The notes: generated by a model from the letters alone, not told the origin. Positions 25,393 through 35,480 are shown, counted from the first letter of the stretch. The stretch: 64,000 nt of DNA from Theropithecus gelada (GCF_003255815.1 NC_037673.1:160558793-160622792), one strand, 5' to 3'. Numbers and translations: made by a program.

Positions 25393-25398
25393 CCACAT
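25070..25398 (+). mobile_element. AluY-like element with target-site duplications
   Basis: This full-length Alu starts at 25082 and has a poly(A) tail to 25386. 'gatcacgaggtcaggagatc', 'gaccatcctggctacacagt' and 'gcaggagaatggcgtgaacc' are AluY diagnostic states, making this the youngest Alu in the window. The repeats 'ttacccacat' at 25070-25079 and 25389-25398 are the target-site duplication. Confidence 0.95.
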
Positions 25399-25689
25399 TA
25401 GATTTGTCTGATTGTTATTTGTGGTATTATTTAACTTTCTCAGTATGTTTTAGAAATTAATAGTTAGGTGTAATGGCAATTTAAATACTGTTGAGGAGAT
25501 TTCATTGATACAGCTATGAAATGGATAATACAACAAATGAAGAGGTACATAACAGCTATCCAGCTGTTACAGATGCTAGAATGATGTACAGTCAGAGGCC
25601 ATTTGAAACATTGTTTTTATTCTAAGTGGAATTTTAACCATTTGATATACAGGTAGATGACTTTGTTTCCATTTGTTTTCAATTGTGAG

Positions 25690-25813
25690 GTTTGTTTTAT
25701 TTTTGAATTTATAAAACATTCTCATGGTTCAAAAGTCAAAAAGTTACTAATAAGTATACTTATAAAAGTCTTTCTCCATCCATATGCTCTCTACCTTATA
25801 CTCTTTCACCCCT
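25690..25813 (-). mobile_element. Old L1M 3' UTR relic, first part (antisense)
   Basis: 'ctcatggttcaaaagtcaaa' followed by 'ataaaagtctttctccatcc' matches the antisense 3' end of ancient L1 elements. The copy resumes after the hAT-type insertion that follows. Confidence 0.6.
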
Positions 25814-26043
25814 GTAAATAAGGGAGTGACAAAATTTGTAAAAGGCCAATGAATAAACACTTTAGACTTTACAGACCATATGGTCCCTTTGGCACTACAC
25901 AATTCCGCTGTTGCAGAATTGTGAGAAAGCAACCACAGACAATATATACCTAAATGGGTATGACTGTGGCCCAATAAAGCTATATACAAAAACATGATTG
26001 TATTTGGCCTGTGGGTCATATTTTGCTGAACTATGCTATAGAT
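25814..26043. mobile_element. hAT-type (MER1-group) non-autonomous DNA transposon inserted in L1M
   Basis: Characteristic phrases in order are 'tgtaaaaggccaatgaataa', 'cactttagactttacagacc', 'atatggtccctttggcacta', 'gcaaccacagacaatatata', 'ggcccaataaagctatatac' and 'tttggcctgtgggtcatatt'. The last is the typical end of an abundant hAT-Charlie-class element. The exact family name is uncertain. It interrupts an antisense L1M. Confidence 0.75.
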
Positions 26044-26244
26044 AACCATTTTAAAAAATTAGACTCAGCCACATTCATTGTTTCTTTTTGTATCTTATTT
26101 TTCTTCCTTAAACAAAAACAGTGTAGCATATACACTGTTATGTACTTTGTTAATTTTATTTAAATCACACACACCCAACACACTCCCAAGCATAATATCC
26201 ATGCATATTCTCCTAATTCTTTTTTATAATTATATAGTGGATAA

Positions 26245-26268
26245 ACACACACACGTACGTGTGTGTGT
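26245..26268. repeat. 24-bp perfect palindrome (CA...CGTACG...TG)
   Basis: A CA run meets a GT run through a central ACGTACGT, giving perfect 12-bp arms with no spacer. It probably arose by microsatellite growth. Confidence 0.9.
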
Positions 26269-26305
26269 ATATGTATGCGTATATGTGTAATGTATGTGTT
26301 TGTGT

Positions 26306-26357
26306 AGATGGATGGATGGATGGATGGATGGATGGATGGATGGATGGATGGATGGAT
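26306..26357 (+). repeat. (GATG)n / (TGGA)n microsatellite
   Basis: About 12-13 uninterrupted GATG units lie directly downstream of a TG/TATG-rich stretch. The PSIH repeats in antisense open frames are its translation and are meaningless. The pure array should be length-polymorphic. Confidence 0.97.
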
Positions 26358-26829
26358 ATTCAGAGTAGATTCCTGGAAGTAGAACTGTTGGGTCAAAAGG
26401 AAACACATCTGTAATTCTGTTCAGTATTTCAAAATTCCTCTCCACATAGGCTGTATCACTTTCTCTCCCAATGTCAAATATATGAGCCTGCTAATTTTTT
26501 TTTAGTCTTGCCAACAGACTGTGCTGTCAAGCTTTTGAACTTTTGCCAAGATTATATATGAAAAATAGTATCTCAGTGTAGCTTTAATTTTCATTTATCT
26601 TATTATGAATGAAATTGAACATCTTCTCATACATTGAAGGGCCATTAGCTGTTCTGATTCTGTGAACTGTCTGTTCTTGTGTGCTCCTTTTTAAATTGGG
26701 TTTCAGGATGTATTTTCAAATTAGAGCCAACTGAGTTTCCTAACAGATTGAATGTGATGTTTGAGAAAATAGATAAATCGAGTATAATCAACGTCTTTGT
26801 ATTTCGCAACTGGAAAGATTAAGCTACCT

Positions 26830-27445
26830 TTAAGTGGGATGAGGAAAGCTGTGGTTAAGGCAGCTTTCAGATGATCAGATCAAGGGATCAAGAGTTCAGG
26901 TTTGGATATTGTTGAGTTAATGCTGTCTATGAAATATCCAAATAAAGAAAAAGAGAGGTTTCGGGATATGAGTCTAGACGTGGTAGAGAAGTCTGTACTA
27001 GAGATGGAAAGCTGGGATTCATTGAATAGAGATGTGAGTGAATACCGTGAGACTAATGATGTCACAAAGTGAGCATGGGTAGAGAGGAGAAGCAAACTAA
27101 GGATTGAGCCCTGAATCTTTTGATATTAAAGGTTGGAGAGAAAAGAAACTCCAGTAAACCACCAGTAAGGTAGAAGGAAATCAAGAGAATAAGGCATCCT
27201 GAAGGCAAGTAAAGAATCTGTATAAAAGAGAAATTACATGACCAAGGCTGGTAATAAGTTCGGGAAGATGAGGACAATAATTTAGCATTTTGTTTTAAAT
27301 TGCGATATTTACTATTTATTATTAAATTTTAAATTTAATGGCCTGGGAAGGCAACAGTTTGGTAGAGGGGAAAGCTATAAAATCTGATGATTTTGTCAGA
27401 TGGAAAAGCAAATTAAATAATCCTTGAATTTAGAGATGGTAACTA
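26830..27445 (-). mobile_element. L2 LINE ORF relic (antisense)
   Basis: The minus-strand translation at 26880-27095 preserves QLSISSTDFSTTSRLISRNL and TISKPELLIP, matching the segment just after the YADD-containing part of the CR1/L2-type reverse transcriptase. At 27062-27277, ISFYLTGGLLEFLFSPTF matches the SYLTGR-type region upstream. On DNA, 'ctaaggattgagccctgaat' and 'caccagtaaggtagaaggaa' are L2-like. It is heavily frameshifted. Confidence 0.82.
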
Positions 27446-28224
27446 AAAGTTGATTGCGGCAGGAAGTCATTCTCATTTTATGTCAGTAATAAATCCCACT
27501 CGAACCTATGCAAAATGCTTTGTATAGAAATGTAATATAATATTCATTTTTCTCTCCCCTTCAGCTAAAGTCTAGTATTTGCTATATAACCACATTTTAG
27601 AAGGTTCAAAAAAAAAAAAAAAGAATAATCCCTTCTTCAAAAAAATTACAACTTATATAGGTAAAAATATTAAAAAGTATAAATTTAAAGAATTACATCT
27701 GTAAACAACCCCTAAATATTTCAGTGGGAAAAGTTTACAAAATAGTACATGAATAACTAGCAAATAAATTGTATAGACAATCATTATACTTTCCATGAAT
27801 ACATTAAGGAAAAGAGATCACTTTAGCACTTTAGGCTAAATTATTTTCTGCTTCTGCAAGGAAAAGAAAGGCTTTCAAAAACAAGGGAATTTTGAACATT
27901 ACCAGATAAAGAATTTAGAAGCTATTAATAAAATGTTATTGTTACCATTAAGATGATTGTCTTAGCACTTTTACAAATAATTTTGGATCAAAAAGTATTT
28001 GAACTTTAAGCAAACCATAAGTAACGCTGTTTCTGTTCCTTCTGGTCAGTCGGTGTATTACTGAGTACCCATGCTGTATCAAGCATGTGACCTGATGGGA
28101 GGATGGTGGCTGTTGGCAAGTCAAAAGGGCCGTACTCCTGAAATTCACTCCAGAGCCTCAATTCAGAACTGATTTCCTTCACTCCCATTTTTTTCTAGCT
28201 GGCTCTTCACCATCTGTAACATTT
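27446..28224. other. Unique sequence with an A-run
   Basis: Nothing is recognised apart from an A-run of about 16 at 27606-27621. Confidence 0.4.
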
Positions 28225-28475
28225 ATTTGCACAGCAAAACTTTCTCTAGACTCCCAGACAAGCATGTGATCCTGTCATTTGCTCTCTTTTCCCTCAGAAT
28301 TTTCCCTTATATAATTTACATATCTTTCTTGAAGCACTATGTCTTTTGCTTGTTATGGAATATAAGCTCCCTGAGGAAAGGAACACATACTTATCTTTGT
28401 TGTTACTGGATTGCAAGGTGACTTTGCAGTTAGAAAGTGAGCAACAAAGATTTGTTGAAGAAGTGAAAGAATGAA
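28225..28475 (+). mobile_element. L2 LINE 3' end
   Basis: 'ttttccctcagaattttccc' precedes 'atataagctccctgaggaaa', 'ggaacacatacttatctttg' and the tail 'aaagatttgttgaagaagtg'/'aaagaatgaa'. This is the sense L2 3' terminus. Confidence 0.85.
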
Positions 28476-28824
28476 CATTGGCATTTTATATGCCATTATA
28501 CCTATGAGTCCCTTTCTATGCCATCTACACATGTGTAAGTTAAGTGCCCACTTTTATATTTAGTTAGTACTTTCAAGACCAATTTTTATAAATAAAAATT
28601 ACATAAACCAGGTATTTTAAGGGTAGCAGTAGGATGCTATTGGAAGGGTACTTTCAATATGAGATATTGGTAGCTAGATAACACAGAAGGAAAATGATTT
28701 CATAAATAAAAAAGGTGTTAGGAAATAAGGGTAAATCTGTACATGGTTCATTTTGAGTATAAAAAGCATCTTTCTAAAAAAAATCCATATAAATCTCTGG
28801 GGAAAATAAAATTGGTTCCATATA
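28476..28824. other. Unique sequence
   Basis: Nothing recognised. Confidence 0.4.
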
Positions 28825-28833
28825 CTAAAATGA

Positions 28834-29530
28834 TTTTTTAATTTTATTTTAAAATATATTTTATTTTTATAATTTTATGTAATATATCTTATTAGATTAT
28901 TTAATTTTATTATATTTTATTTGTTTTAAATTTTTAAATTTTTATTTTAGATTCTAGGGTACATATGCAGGTTTGTTATATAGGTAAATTGCATGTAATG
29001 ATGGTTTGGTGTACAGATTATTTTAACACCCAGCTAATAAGCATAGTATCTAATAGGTAGGTTTTTGATCCTTATCTTCTCCCACCCTCCCCTCTCAAGT
29101 ATGCCCTGGTATCTCTTGTTCCCTTCATTGTGTCCATATGTACTCAATATTTAGCTCTCATTTGTAAGCAAGATGTGGTATTTGTTTTTCTGTTCCTGTG
29201 TTAGTTCACTTCAGGTAATGAATTCCAGCTCCATCCCTGTTGCTGCAAAAGAGACAATTTTGTTCCTTTTTATGGCTGCATAGTATTTCATGCTATATAT
29301 GTACCACATTTTCTTTATTCAGTCTATCGTTCATGGGAATTTAGATTGATTCCATATCTTTGCTATTGTGACTAATGCTGCAGTGAACATACACATGCAT
29401 GTGTCTTTATGGTAGAACAATTTCTATTCTTTTGATTATATATCCATTAATGGGATTGCTGGGTCAAATGCTGATTCTGCTTTGAGTTCTTTGAGAAATC
29501 CCCAAAGTGTTTTTAACAATGGCTGAACTA
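28834..29530 (-). mobile_element. L1 3' UTR and A-rich tail (antisense)
   Basis: 'attctagggtacatatgcag' followed by 'gtttgttatataggtaaatt' is the antisense terminus. 'tggtttggtgtacagattat', 'cacccagctaataagcatag' and 'aatgaattccagctccatcc' continue into the 3' UTR and ORF2 end. The AT-rich block 28834-28940 is the decayed tail. Confidence 0.85.
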
Positions 29531-31678
29531 ATTTACATTCCCACCATCAGTTTCTTAATAACTTCACCAGGATCTGTAATTTTTTGACTTGTTAATAATA
29601 ACCATTCTGAGTAGTTAATATAGTGTCTTATTGTGGCTTTGATTTGCATTTCTTTAATAATTAGTGATGTTGAACATTTTTTCATATGCTTTTTGGCTGA
29701 GCGTATGTCTTCTTTTGAAAAGTGTCTGCTCATGTCTTTTGCCCACTTTTTAATGTTTGTTTTTTGTTTATAGACTTGTTTAAGTTCCTTATAGATTCTG
29801 AATAATACACCTTTGTCAGATGCATAGTTTGCAAATACTGTCTCCCATTCCGTAGGTTATCTGTTTGCTCTGTTGATAGTTTCTTTTGCTGTGCAGAAGC
29901 TCTTTAGTTTAATTAGGTCCCATCTGTCAATTTTTGTTTTTGTTGCCATTGCTTTTGTTATCTTCATCATCAAATATTTGCCAGGTCTCATGTTCAGAAC
30001 AGTATTTTCTAGGTTGTCCTCCAAAGTTTTTATAGTTTTAGGTTTTCTATTGAAGTTTTCAATCCATTCGAGTTTATTTTTATATATGGTGTAAGGAAGG
30101 GGTCTAGTTTCAATCTTCTTCATATTACTAAACAGTTATCCCAGCACCATGTATTGAACAGGGAGTCCATTCCCCACTGCTTGTTTTTGTCAACTTCATC
30201 AGATTTCAGATTGTTGTAGGTGTGAAGCGTTATTTCTTGGTTCTGTGTTCTGCTCCACTGAGCTACATGTCTGTCTTTATACCAGTACCATGCTGTTTTG
30301 GTGAGTGTGGCCTTGTGCAATTTGAAGTCAGGTAACATGATGCCTCTAGCTTTTTTCTTTTTGTTTAGGATTACCTTACCTATTAAAGCTCTCTGTTTTT
30401 GATTTCATATGAATTTTTAAGTAGTTTTCTTCTAACTCTGTGAAGAGTAGAATAGCATTGAATGTAAATTGCTTTTGGCAGTATGGCCATTTTAAAAATA
30501 TTATTCTTATCTATGAGCATGAAATACTTTTACATTTGTTTGTATCATCTCTTACTTCTTTGAGTAGTGTTTTGTAATTTGCATTATAGAGATATTTCAC
30601 CTCCCTGATTAGCTGTATTCCTATATATTTTATTATTTTTGTGGCTATTGTGAATGGGATTGCATTCCTGACTTGGCTGAGCTTGGATGTTGTTGGTGTA
30701 TAGGAATGTTACTGACGTTTGTACATTGATTTTGTATCCTGAGACTTTGCTAAAGCTGTTTATCAGATCAAGAGGCTTTAGGGCAGAGACTGAAGGGTTT
30801 TCTAGGTATAGAAAACAATCTGCAAACAGGGATAGTCTGACTTCCTTTCTTCCTATATGGATGCCCTTTTTTTTTTTTTTTTTTTTCTTTTCTCATGCCT
30901 GATTGCTCTGGTGAGGGATTCCAGTACTGTGTTGAATAGGAGTGGTTTGAGGGGGCATTCTTGTCTTGCTCTGGTTCTCAAAAACAATGCTTCCAGCTTC
31001 TGCCCATTCGGTGTGATGCTGGCTGTGGCTTTGATATGGATAGTTTTTATTATTTTGAAGTATGTTCATTCAATGCCTAGTTTGTTGAGGGTTTTTAAGA
31101 TAAAGCGATGTCAAATTTTATCAAAAGCTTTTTTCTGTATCAATTGAGATAATCATATGGTTGTGTTTTTTGTTCTGTTTATGTGATGAATCACATGTAC
31201 TGATTTATGTAGGTTGAACCAACCTTGCATCCCAGGGATAATGCTTACTTGATCATGGTGGATTAGCTTTTTCATGTGCTGCTGGATTCAGTTGGCTAGT
31301 ATTTTGTTGAGGATTTTTACATCTATGTTCATCAAGGATATTGGCCTGAAGTGTGTATGTGTGTCTCCAGGTATCAGGATGATGTTGACCTCATAGAATG
31401 AGTTAGAGAGCAGCCCCTGCACCTCCATTTTCTGGAATAGTTTCACTAAGAATTGTACCAGCTTTTCTTTATGCATCTGGTAGAATTTACAGTGAATCTG
31501 TCTGGTCCTGGGCTTTTTTTTGACAGACTTTTTATTACTGATTCAATTTTGGAACTCATTATCAATCTGTTCAAGGATTCAGTTTCTTTCTGCTTCAGTT
31601 TTAGGAGATTGAATGTGTCCAGGAATTTACCCATTTATTGTAGGTTTTGTAGATTGTGTGCAGAGATTTTTCTAATGG

Positions 31679-31700
31679 TCTCTGAGGGTTTTTTTGTGTG
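31679..31700. repeat. Left 22-bp target-site duplication of the ERV-derived insert
   Basis: This begins 'tctctgagggtttttttg' and matches 32623-32644 with a single T/C difference. It belongs to the L1 ORF2 sequence that was interrupted. Confidence 0.85.
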
Positions 31701-32622
31701 TTTAAGGAATGAAAGGTTTTATTGAAAATGAAAGTACACTTCACAGTGTGGGCCTGAACGTAGGGGGTCAGAGGCCCTGTTACAGAGTTTTTGTGAGTTT
31801 AAATACCCTCTGCTTGGGGTACGCTCTGTGTGCAAATGAAGAGAATTAAGTAAAGTTACAAGTCATTTACTCAGTGTCTGCCCTATGGAGAGGATATTTC
31901 CTGTTATAGCTGAAATGTGAATCAGCCTTATGTTCCCTGCTTCCAGACTCTATTTTCCTGCCTCATCTGCCCACTTAAAGATGTGATCCTCATAAATCTT
32001 CATGGGAGGCAGAGGGACCAATGGTCTTTTTTTCTGTAACTGCTTCATGCTGACTTGGGGCATAGTCTGTACCTATTAGGGATCATGGAACTCTAGCCCT
32101 GCTCTATCTAGTGGAGTCAGTGTAGTTTCTTGATGGCCAGGGGTGGTGTCTTCACCTGGAACTGGCTGGAGCCTTTGTTGCATGATCATCTGAAGCTTGA
32201 TGGTCTCTCAGGGGTTCCAATGGGTGCACAGTTCCAAAATGTGGAGGGACCCTTCTCAGATGCAAGACCACGAACCCAAAGTTCAGGGTCCCCAAGTTTT
32301 GTTGTAGTGTGGATGGCAAGGACGGTCTTTCTCTGATGTTTCTAGGAGATTCAAATCATAAATAGCTTTCTTTACCCTTTTGCCAGCATGCCGGCTTCTG
32401 GGTTCTCTCTCCCTGAGCGGCCCTAGTGAACCTGCATGACTCTTCATCCTGGCTGGCTCACCAAAATATGTTAATGGTGGAGAGTGTCCAAGTTCTTGGC
32501 ATCTTGAATAAAGAATTGGACAAAATGCACAAACAAAGCAAAGAAAGAATGAAGGGTTTTATTGAACATGAAAGTATACTCCACAGTCTAGGAGCAGGGC
32601 TGAGCGCTGGGGCTTAAAGGCC
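31701..32622 (-). mobile_element. ERV-derived insert with transcript-like R-U5-PBS-leader-U3-R structure
   Basis: Read on the minus strand, the 922-bp insert starts with an R-U5 segment (poly(A) signal at 32563-32558). A primer-binding-site-like segment complementary to the tRNA-Arg 3' end follows (32463-32447), then leader sequence, then a U3-R segment with a TATA-like 'ggtatttaaac' (31807-31797) and a second poly(A) signal (31723-31718). It ends 17 nt after that signal. No gag, pol or env frame is recognisable. Twenty-two-bp flanking repeats exceed the 4-6 bp left by retroviral integrase. I infer a class I ERV transcript mobilised by L1 machinery; the ERV family is not named with confidence. 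Confidence 0.72.
32447..32463 (-). promoter_or_regulatory. Retroviral primer-binding-site remnant (tRNA-Arg type)
   Basis: The minus strand reads TGGTGAGCCAGCCAGGA. From my knowledge of the tRNA-Arg 3' end (ending CTGGCTGGCTCGCCA) it fits with one C-to-T change at a CpG. It directly follows the U5-like segment, where a PBS belongs. Confidence 0.68.
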
Positions 32623-32644
32623 TCTCTGAGGGTCTTTTTGTGTG
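32623..32644. repeat. Right 22-bp target-site duplication of the ERV-derived insert
   Basis: Begins 'tctctgagggtctttttg'; partner of 31679-31700. L1 ORF2 homology resumes just after it at 'tctgtcaggtcagtggtaat'. Confidence 0.85.
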
Positions 32645-32850
32645 TCTGTCAGGTCAGTGGTAATGTCTCTTTTGATATTTCTGATTGTGTTTATTTGAAT
32701 CTTCTGTCTTTTTTCTTTATTTATCTAGCTGGCACTCTATATATATCTTACTATTTATTTCAATAAACCAGCTCCTGTATTTGTTAATCTTTTGTATAAT
32801 TTTTTGCATCTCAGTTGACTTCAATTCAGCTTTGATTTTGGTTATTTCTT

Positions 32851-33170
32851 GTCTTATGCTAGCTTTGGGGCTGGTTTGCTTTTGCTTTTCTGGTTCCTCT
32901 AGTTGCAACATCAGGTTGTTAATTTGAGATCTTTTTAAAATTTTTGGTGTGTGGGCATTTAGTGCTATAAACTTCCCTCTTAACCCTGCCTTAGCTGTTT
33001 CCAAGATTTTGGTGTGTTGTACCTTTGTCCCAATTATTTTCAATGAATTTCTTGATTTCTTTCTTAATTTCATTATTTGCCCAATAGTCATTCAGGAGCA
33101 GGTTGTTTAATTTCCATGTGATTATATGGTTTTGAGCAATTTTATCAATACAGATTTCTATTTTTGTTGT
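32851..33170 (-). repeat. Copy A of a 320-bp direct duplication within L1 ORF2
   Basis: This starts 'gtcttatgctagctttgggg' and lies at the position expected for collinear L1 ORF2 (antisense). It pairs with 33565-33882 at roughly 95 percent identity by eye. Confidence 0.92.
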
Positions 33171-33516
33171 GCTACGGTCCAAGAGCATGGCTGGTATGAT
33201 TTTGATTTGCTTTAAATTTGCTGAGAATTATTTTATATGCAATTGTGTGGTTGTTTTTAGAATTTGTGCTGTATACAGATAAGAAGAATGTGTATTCTAT
33301 TCTTTTTGGGTGGAGTGTTCTATAGATCTCTATTAGGTCCATTTGGTCAAGTGTTGTGTTCAGGTCCTGAATATCTTTGTTAGTTTTCTGCTTTAAAGAT
33401 CTGTTTAATACTACCATTAGGGTATTTAAATCTCCTGCAATTATTTTGTATTTATCTAATTCTCTTCACAGGTCTCTAGGAACTTGTTTTATAAATCTGG
33501 GTGCTCCTTTGTTGGG

Positions 33517-33528
33517 TGTGTGTATATA

Positions 33529-33564
<36 letters not shown>
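33517..33564 (+). repeat. (TG)n(TA)n microsatellite
   Basis: A TG/TATA run, then about 12 TG units, then TA units. It sits inside L1 ORF2 exactly where the duplicated segment begins. Confidence 0.93.
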
Positions 33565-33882
33565 GTCTTATGCTAGCTTTGGGGTTGGTTTGCTTTTGTT
33601 TTTCTGGTTCCTCTAGTTGCAATGTCAGGTTGTTCATTTGAGATCTTTTTAAAATTTTTGATGTGTGGGCATTTAGTGCTATAAACTTCCCTCTTAACCC
33701 TGCCTTAGCTGTCCAAGATTTTGGTGTGTTTTATCTTTGTCCCAATTATTTTCAATGAATTTCTTGATTTCTTTCTTAATTTCATTATTTGCCCAATAGT
33801 CTTTCAGGAGCAGGTTGTTTAATTTCCATGTAATTATATGGTTTTGAGCAATTTTATTAATACGGATTTCTATTTTTGTTGT
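33565..33882 (-). repeat. Copy B of the L1 internal duplication (out of place)
   Basis: Same orientation as copy A, with a 2-bp deletion ('gctgtccaag' for 'gctgtttccaag') and about 15 substitutions. It splits the L1 between the region encoding ORF2 after residue ~110 and the N-terminal part, and is bordered by TG/TA runs on the left and TA-rich palindromic DNA on the right. Confidence 0.92.
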
Positions 33883-33913
33883 AGCTGATATATATATATA
33901 TGTTTATCATATA

Positions 33914-33937
33914 TAGCTGATATTTATATATCAGCTA
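33914..33937. repeat. Inverted repeat (10-bp arms, 4-nt loop)
   Basis: 'tagctgatat' and 'atatcagcta' flank 'ttat', within the TA-rich filler that closes the duplication. Confidence 0.85.
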
Positions 33938-34429
33938 TAGCTCATATGTATATTTAGATCTTCTTGTTAGATTGAGCCCTTTACCATTATGCAATGCCTT
34001 TCTTTTTCTTCTTTGATCTTTGCTGGTTTAAACTCTGTTTTGTCTGAAATTGGAATAGTAACACCTGCTTATTTCTGTTTTCCATTTGCTTGGGAGATTT
34101 TTCTCTGTTCCTTTACTTGGAGCTTATGGGTGTCATTGCATGTGGGATGGGTCTCAGTCTCTTGAAGACAGCATACCATTGGGCCTTGATCCTTTCTCCA
34201 ACCTACCACTCTGTGCCTTTTAATTGGGCCATTTAACTCATTTACATTCAAATTTAGTATTGATATGTATGGATTTGTTTCTGTCATCATGTTGTTAGCT
34301 GGTTATCATGCAGACTTGTTTATGTGGTTGCTTTATAGTGTCGCTGGTCTATGTAGTTAAGTGTGTTTTTGTAGTGGCCAGTATCAGTCTCTCCTTTCCA
34401 TGTTTAGCACTCCCTTCAGGACTTCTTGT

Positions 34430-35480
34430 AAGGTAAGTCTGGTAGTAACAAAATCCTTTAGCATTTTCTTGTCTGAAAGTGATCTTATTTTTCCTTCACT
34501 TATGAAGCTTAGTTGGCTGAGTATAAAATTCTTGGTTCGAAATTATTTTATTTAAGAATGTTGAATATAGGTGCCCCATTCTCTTCTGGCTCATCAGGGT
34601 TTCTAGTGAAATGTCTGCTGTTAGCCTGATGGGATTCCCTTTGTAGGTGCCTTGCCCCTTCTCTCTAACTGCCTTTGTGATTTTTCTTTCATTTAGACCT
34701 TGGAGAATCTGATGACTGTGTGTCTTGGGGATGGTGTTCTTGTATAGTATGCCACAGGAGTTATCTGCATTTCCTGAGTTTAAATATAGGCCTCTCAAGT
34801 GATGTGGAAATTCTCATGGATGATATCCTGAAATATGTTTCCCATGTTTTGTTCCTATCTCTTTCAGGGATGCCAGTGAGCCATAGATTTGGTCTGATGA
34901 CATAATTCCGTATTTCTCAGAGACTTTGTTCTTTCTTTTTTACTATTTTTATTATTTTTGTCTGAGTTAATTTGGAGAACCAGTTTTCAAGCTCTGAGAT
35001 TCTTTCCTCAGCTTGATCTATTCTATTGTTTCTATTTGTGATTGCATTATGAAAGTCTTATACTGTGTTTTTCAGTTTTACCAGATCAGTTTTGTTCTTT
35101 CTGATAATGGCCATTTAGTCTATAAGGTTCTCTATCACTTTATTGTAATCCTTAGATTCCTTGGATTGAGTTTCAAACTTCCCTTGAATCCTGATGATCT
35201 TTGTTCTTAACTAATTTTGAATCCAATTTATGTCATTTCAGTCATTTCAGCTTGGTTAGGAACCCTTGCTGGGCAACTAGTGAGGTCATTTGGATGAAGG
35301 AGGACACCTTGGCTTTTTGAATTGTCAGAGTTTCTTGGGCTGGTTCTTTCTCATCTGTGTGGACTGATGATCCTCTAACTGTGGTGTGATTTGAGTACAG
35401 TTGGTGGACGACTTTTCTGGATGTTTTCAGTGGGCTAAGGCTTTGTCCAGGATCTATCTTTGTAGCTGAATTCTTCTCCT
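34430..35480 (-). pseudogene. L1 ORF1 pseudogene (RNA-binding protein), broken
   Basis: ORF1p is the trimeric RNA-binding chaperone of the L1 particle. The minus strand at 34496-34798 still reads ITKAVREKGQGTYKGNPIRL, followed by TADISLETLMSQKRMG, the conserved C-terminal domain of ORF1p. The remainder upstream has frameshifts and stops. It lies directly 5' of ORF2 on the same strand, as in an intact L1. Confidence 0.85.

Larger units (their letters stand above)
26044..26710 (-). mobile_element. Old L1M 3' relic, second part (antisense)
   Basis: 'gattcctggaagtagaactg', 'ttgggtcaaaaggaaacaca', 'attcctctccacataggctg', 'tagtcttgccaacagactgt', 'gaaattgaacatcttctcat' and 'ctttttaaattggg' are the antisense 3' part of an ancient L1M/HAL1-type element. 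Microsatellites at 26245-26357 have expanded inside it. Confidence 0.75.
29530..34290 (-). pseudogene. L1 ORF2 pseudogene (endonuclease-reverse transcriptase), broken
   Basis: In intact form ORF2 supplies the nicking endonuclease and reverse transcriptase that carry out target-primed reverse transcription. Here only fragments are open. The start at 34290 reads MMTETNPYISILNLNVNELN, with CCLQETETHP keeping the catalytic-Glu region. Later pieces include SLSKKSPGPDRFT (31446-31634) and KHMKKCSTSLIIKEMQIKAT (29533-29733). The RT active-site motif FADD reads FADC (minus strand of 30815-30826) with a codon lost. Frameshifts, the ERV-derived insert and the 320-bp duplication make it non-functional. 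Confidence 0.9.

Noticed and set aside
26306..26357. Considered as a CRISPR-like array or structured tandem element
   Set aside because: It is a pure tetranucleotide microsatellite without spacers, in a primate genome.
26160..26445. Antisense frames with repeated PSIH motifs
   Set aside because: Translation of the GATG microsatellite.
27606..27621. A-run considered as the tail of a processed pseudogene
   Set aside because: No recognisable transcript-like sequence or target repeat upstream.
31679..32644. Considered as a plain solo LTR
   Set aside because: It contains a PBS and leader, carries R twice and is flanked by 22-bp repeats, none of which fit a solo LTR.
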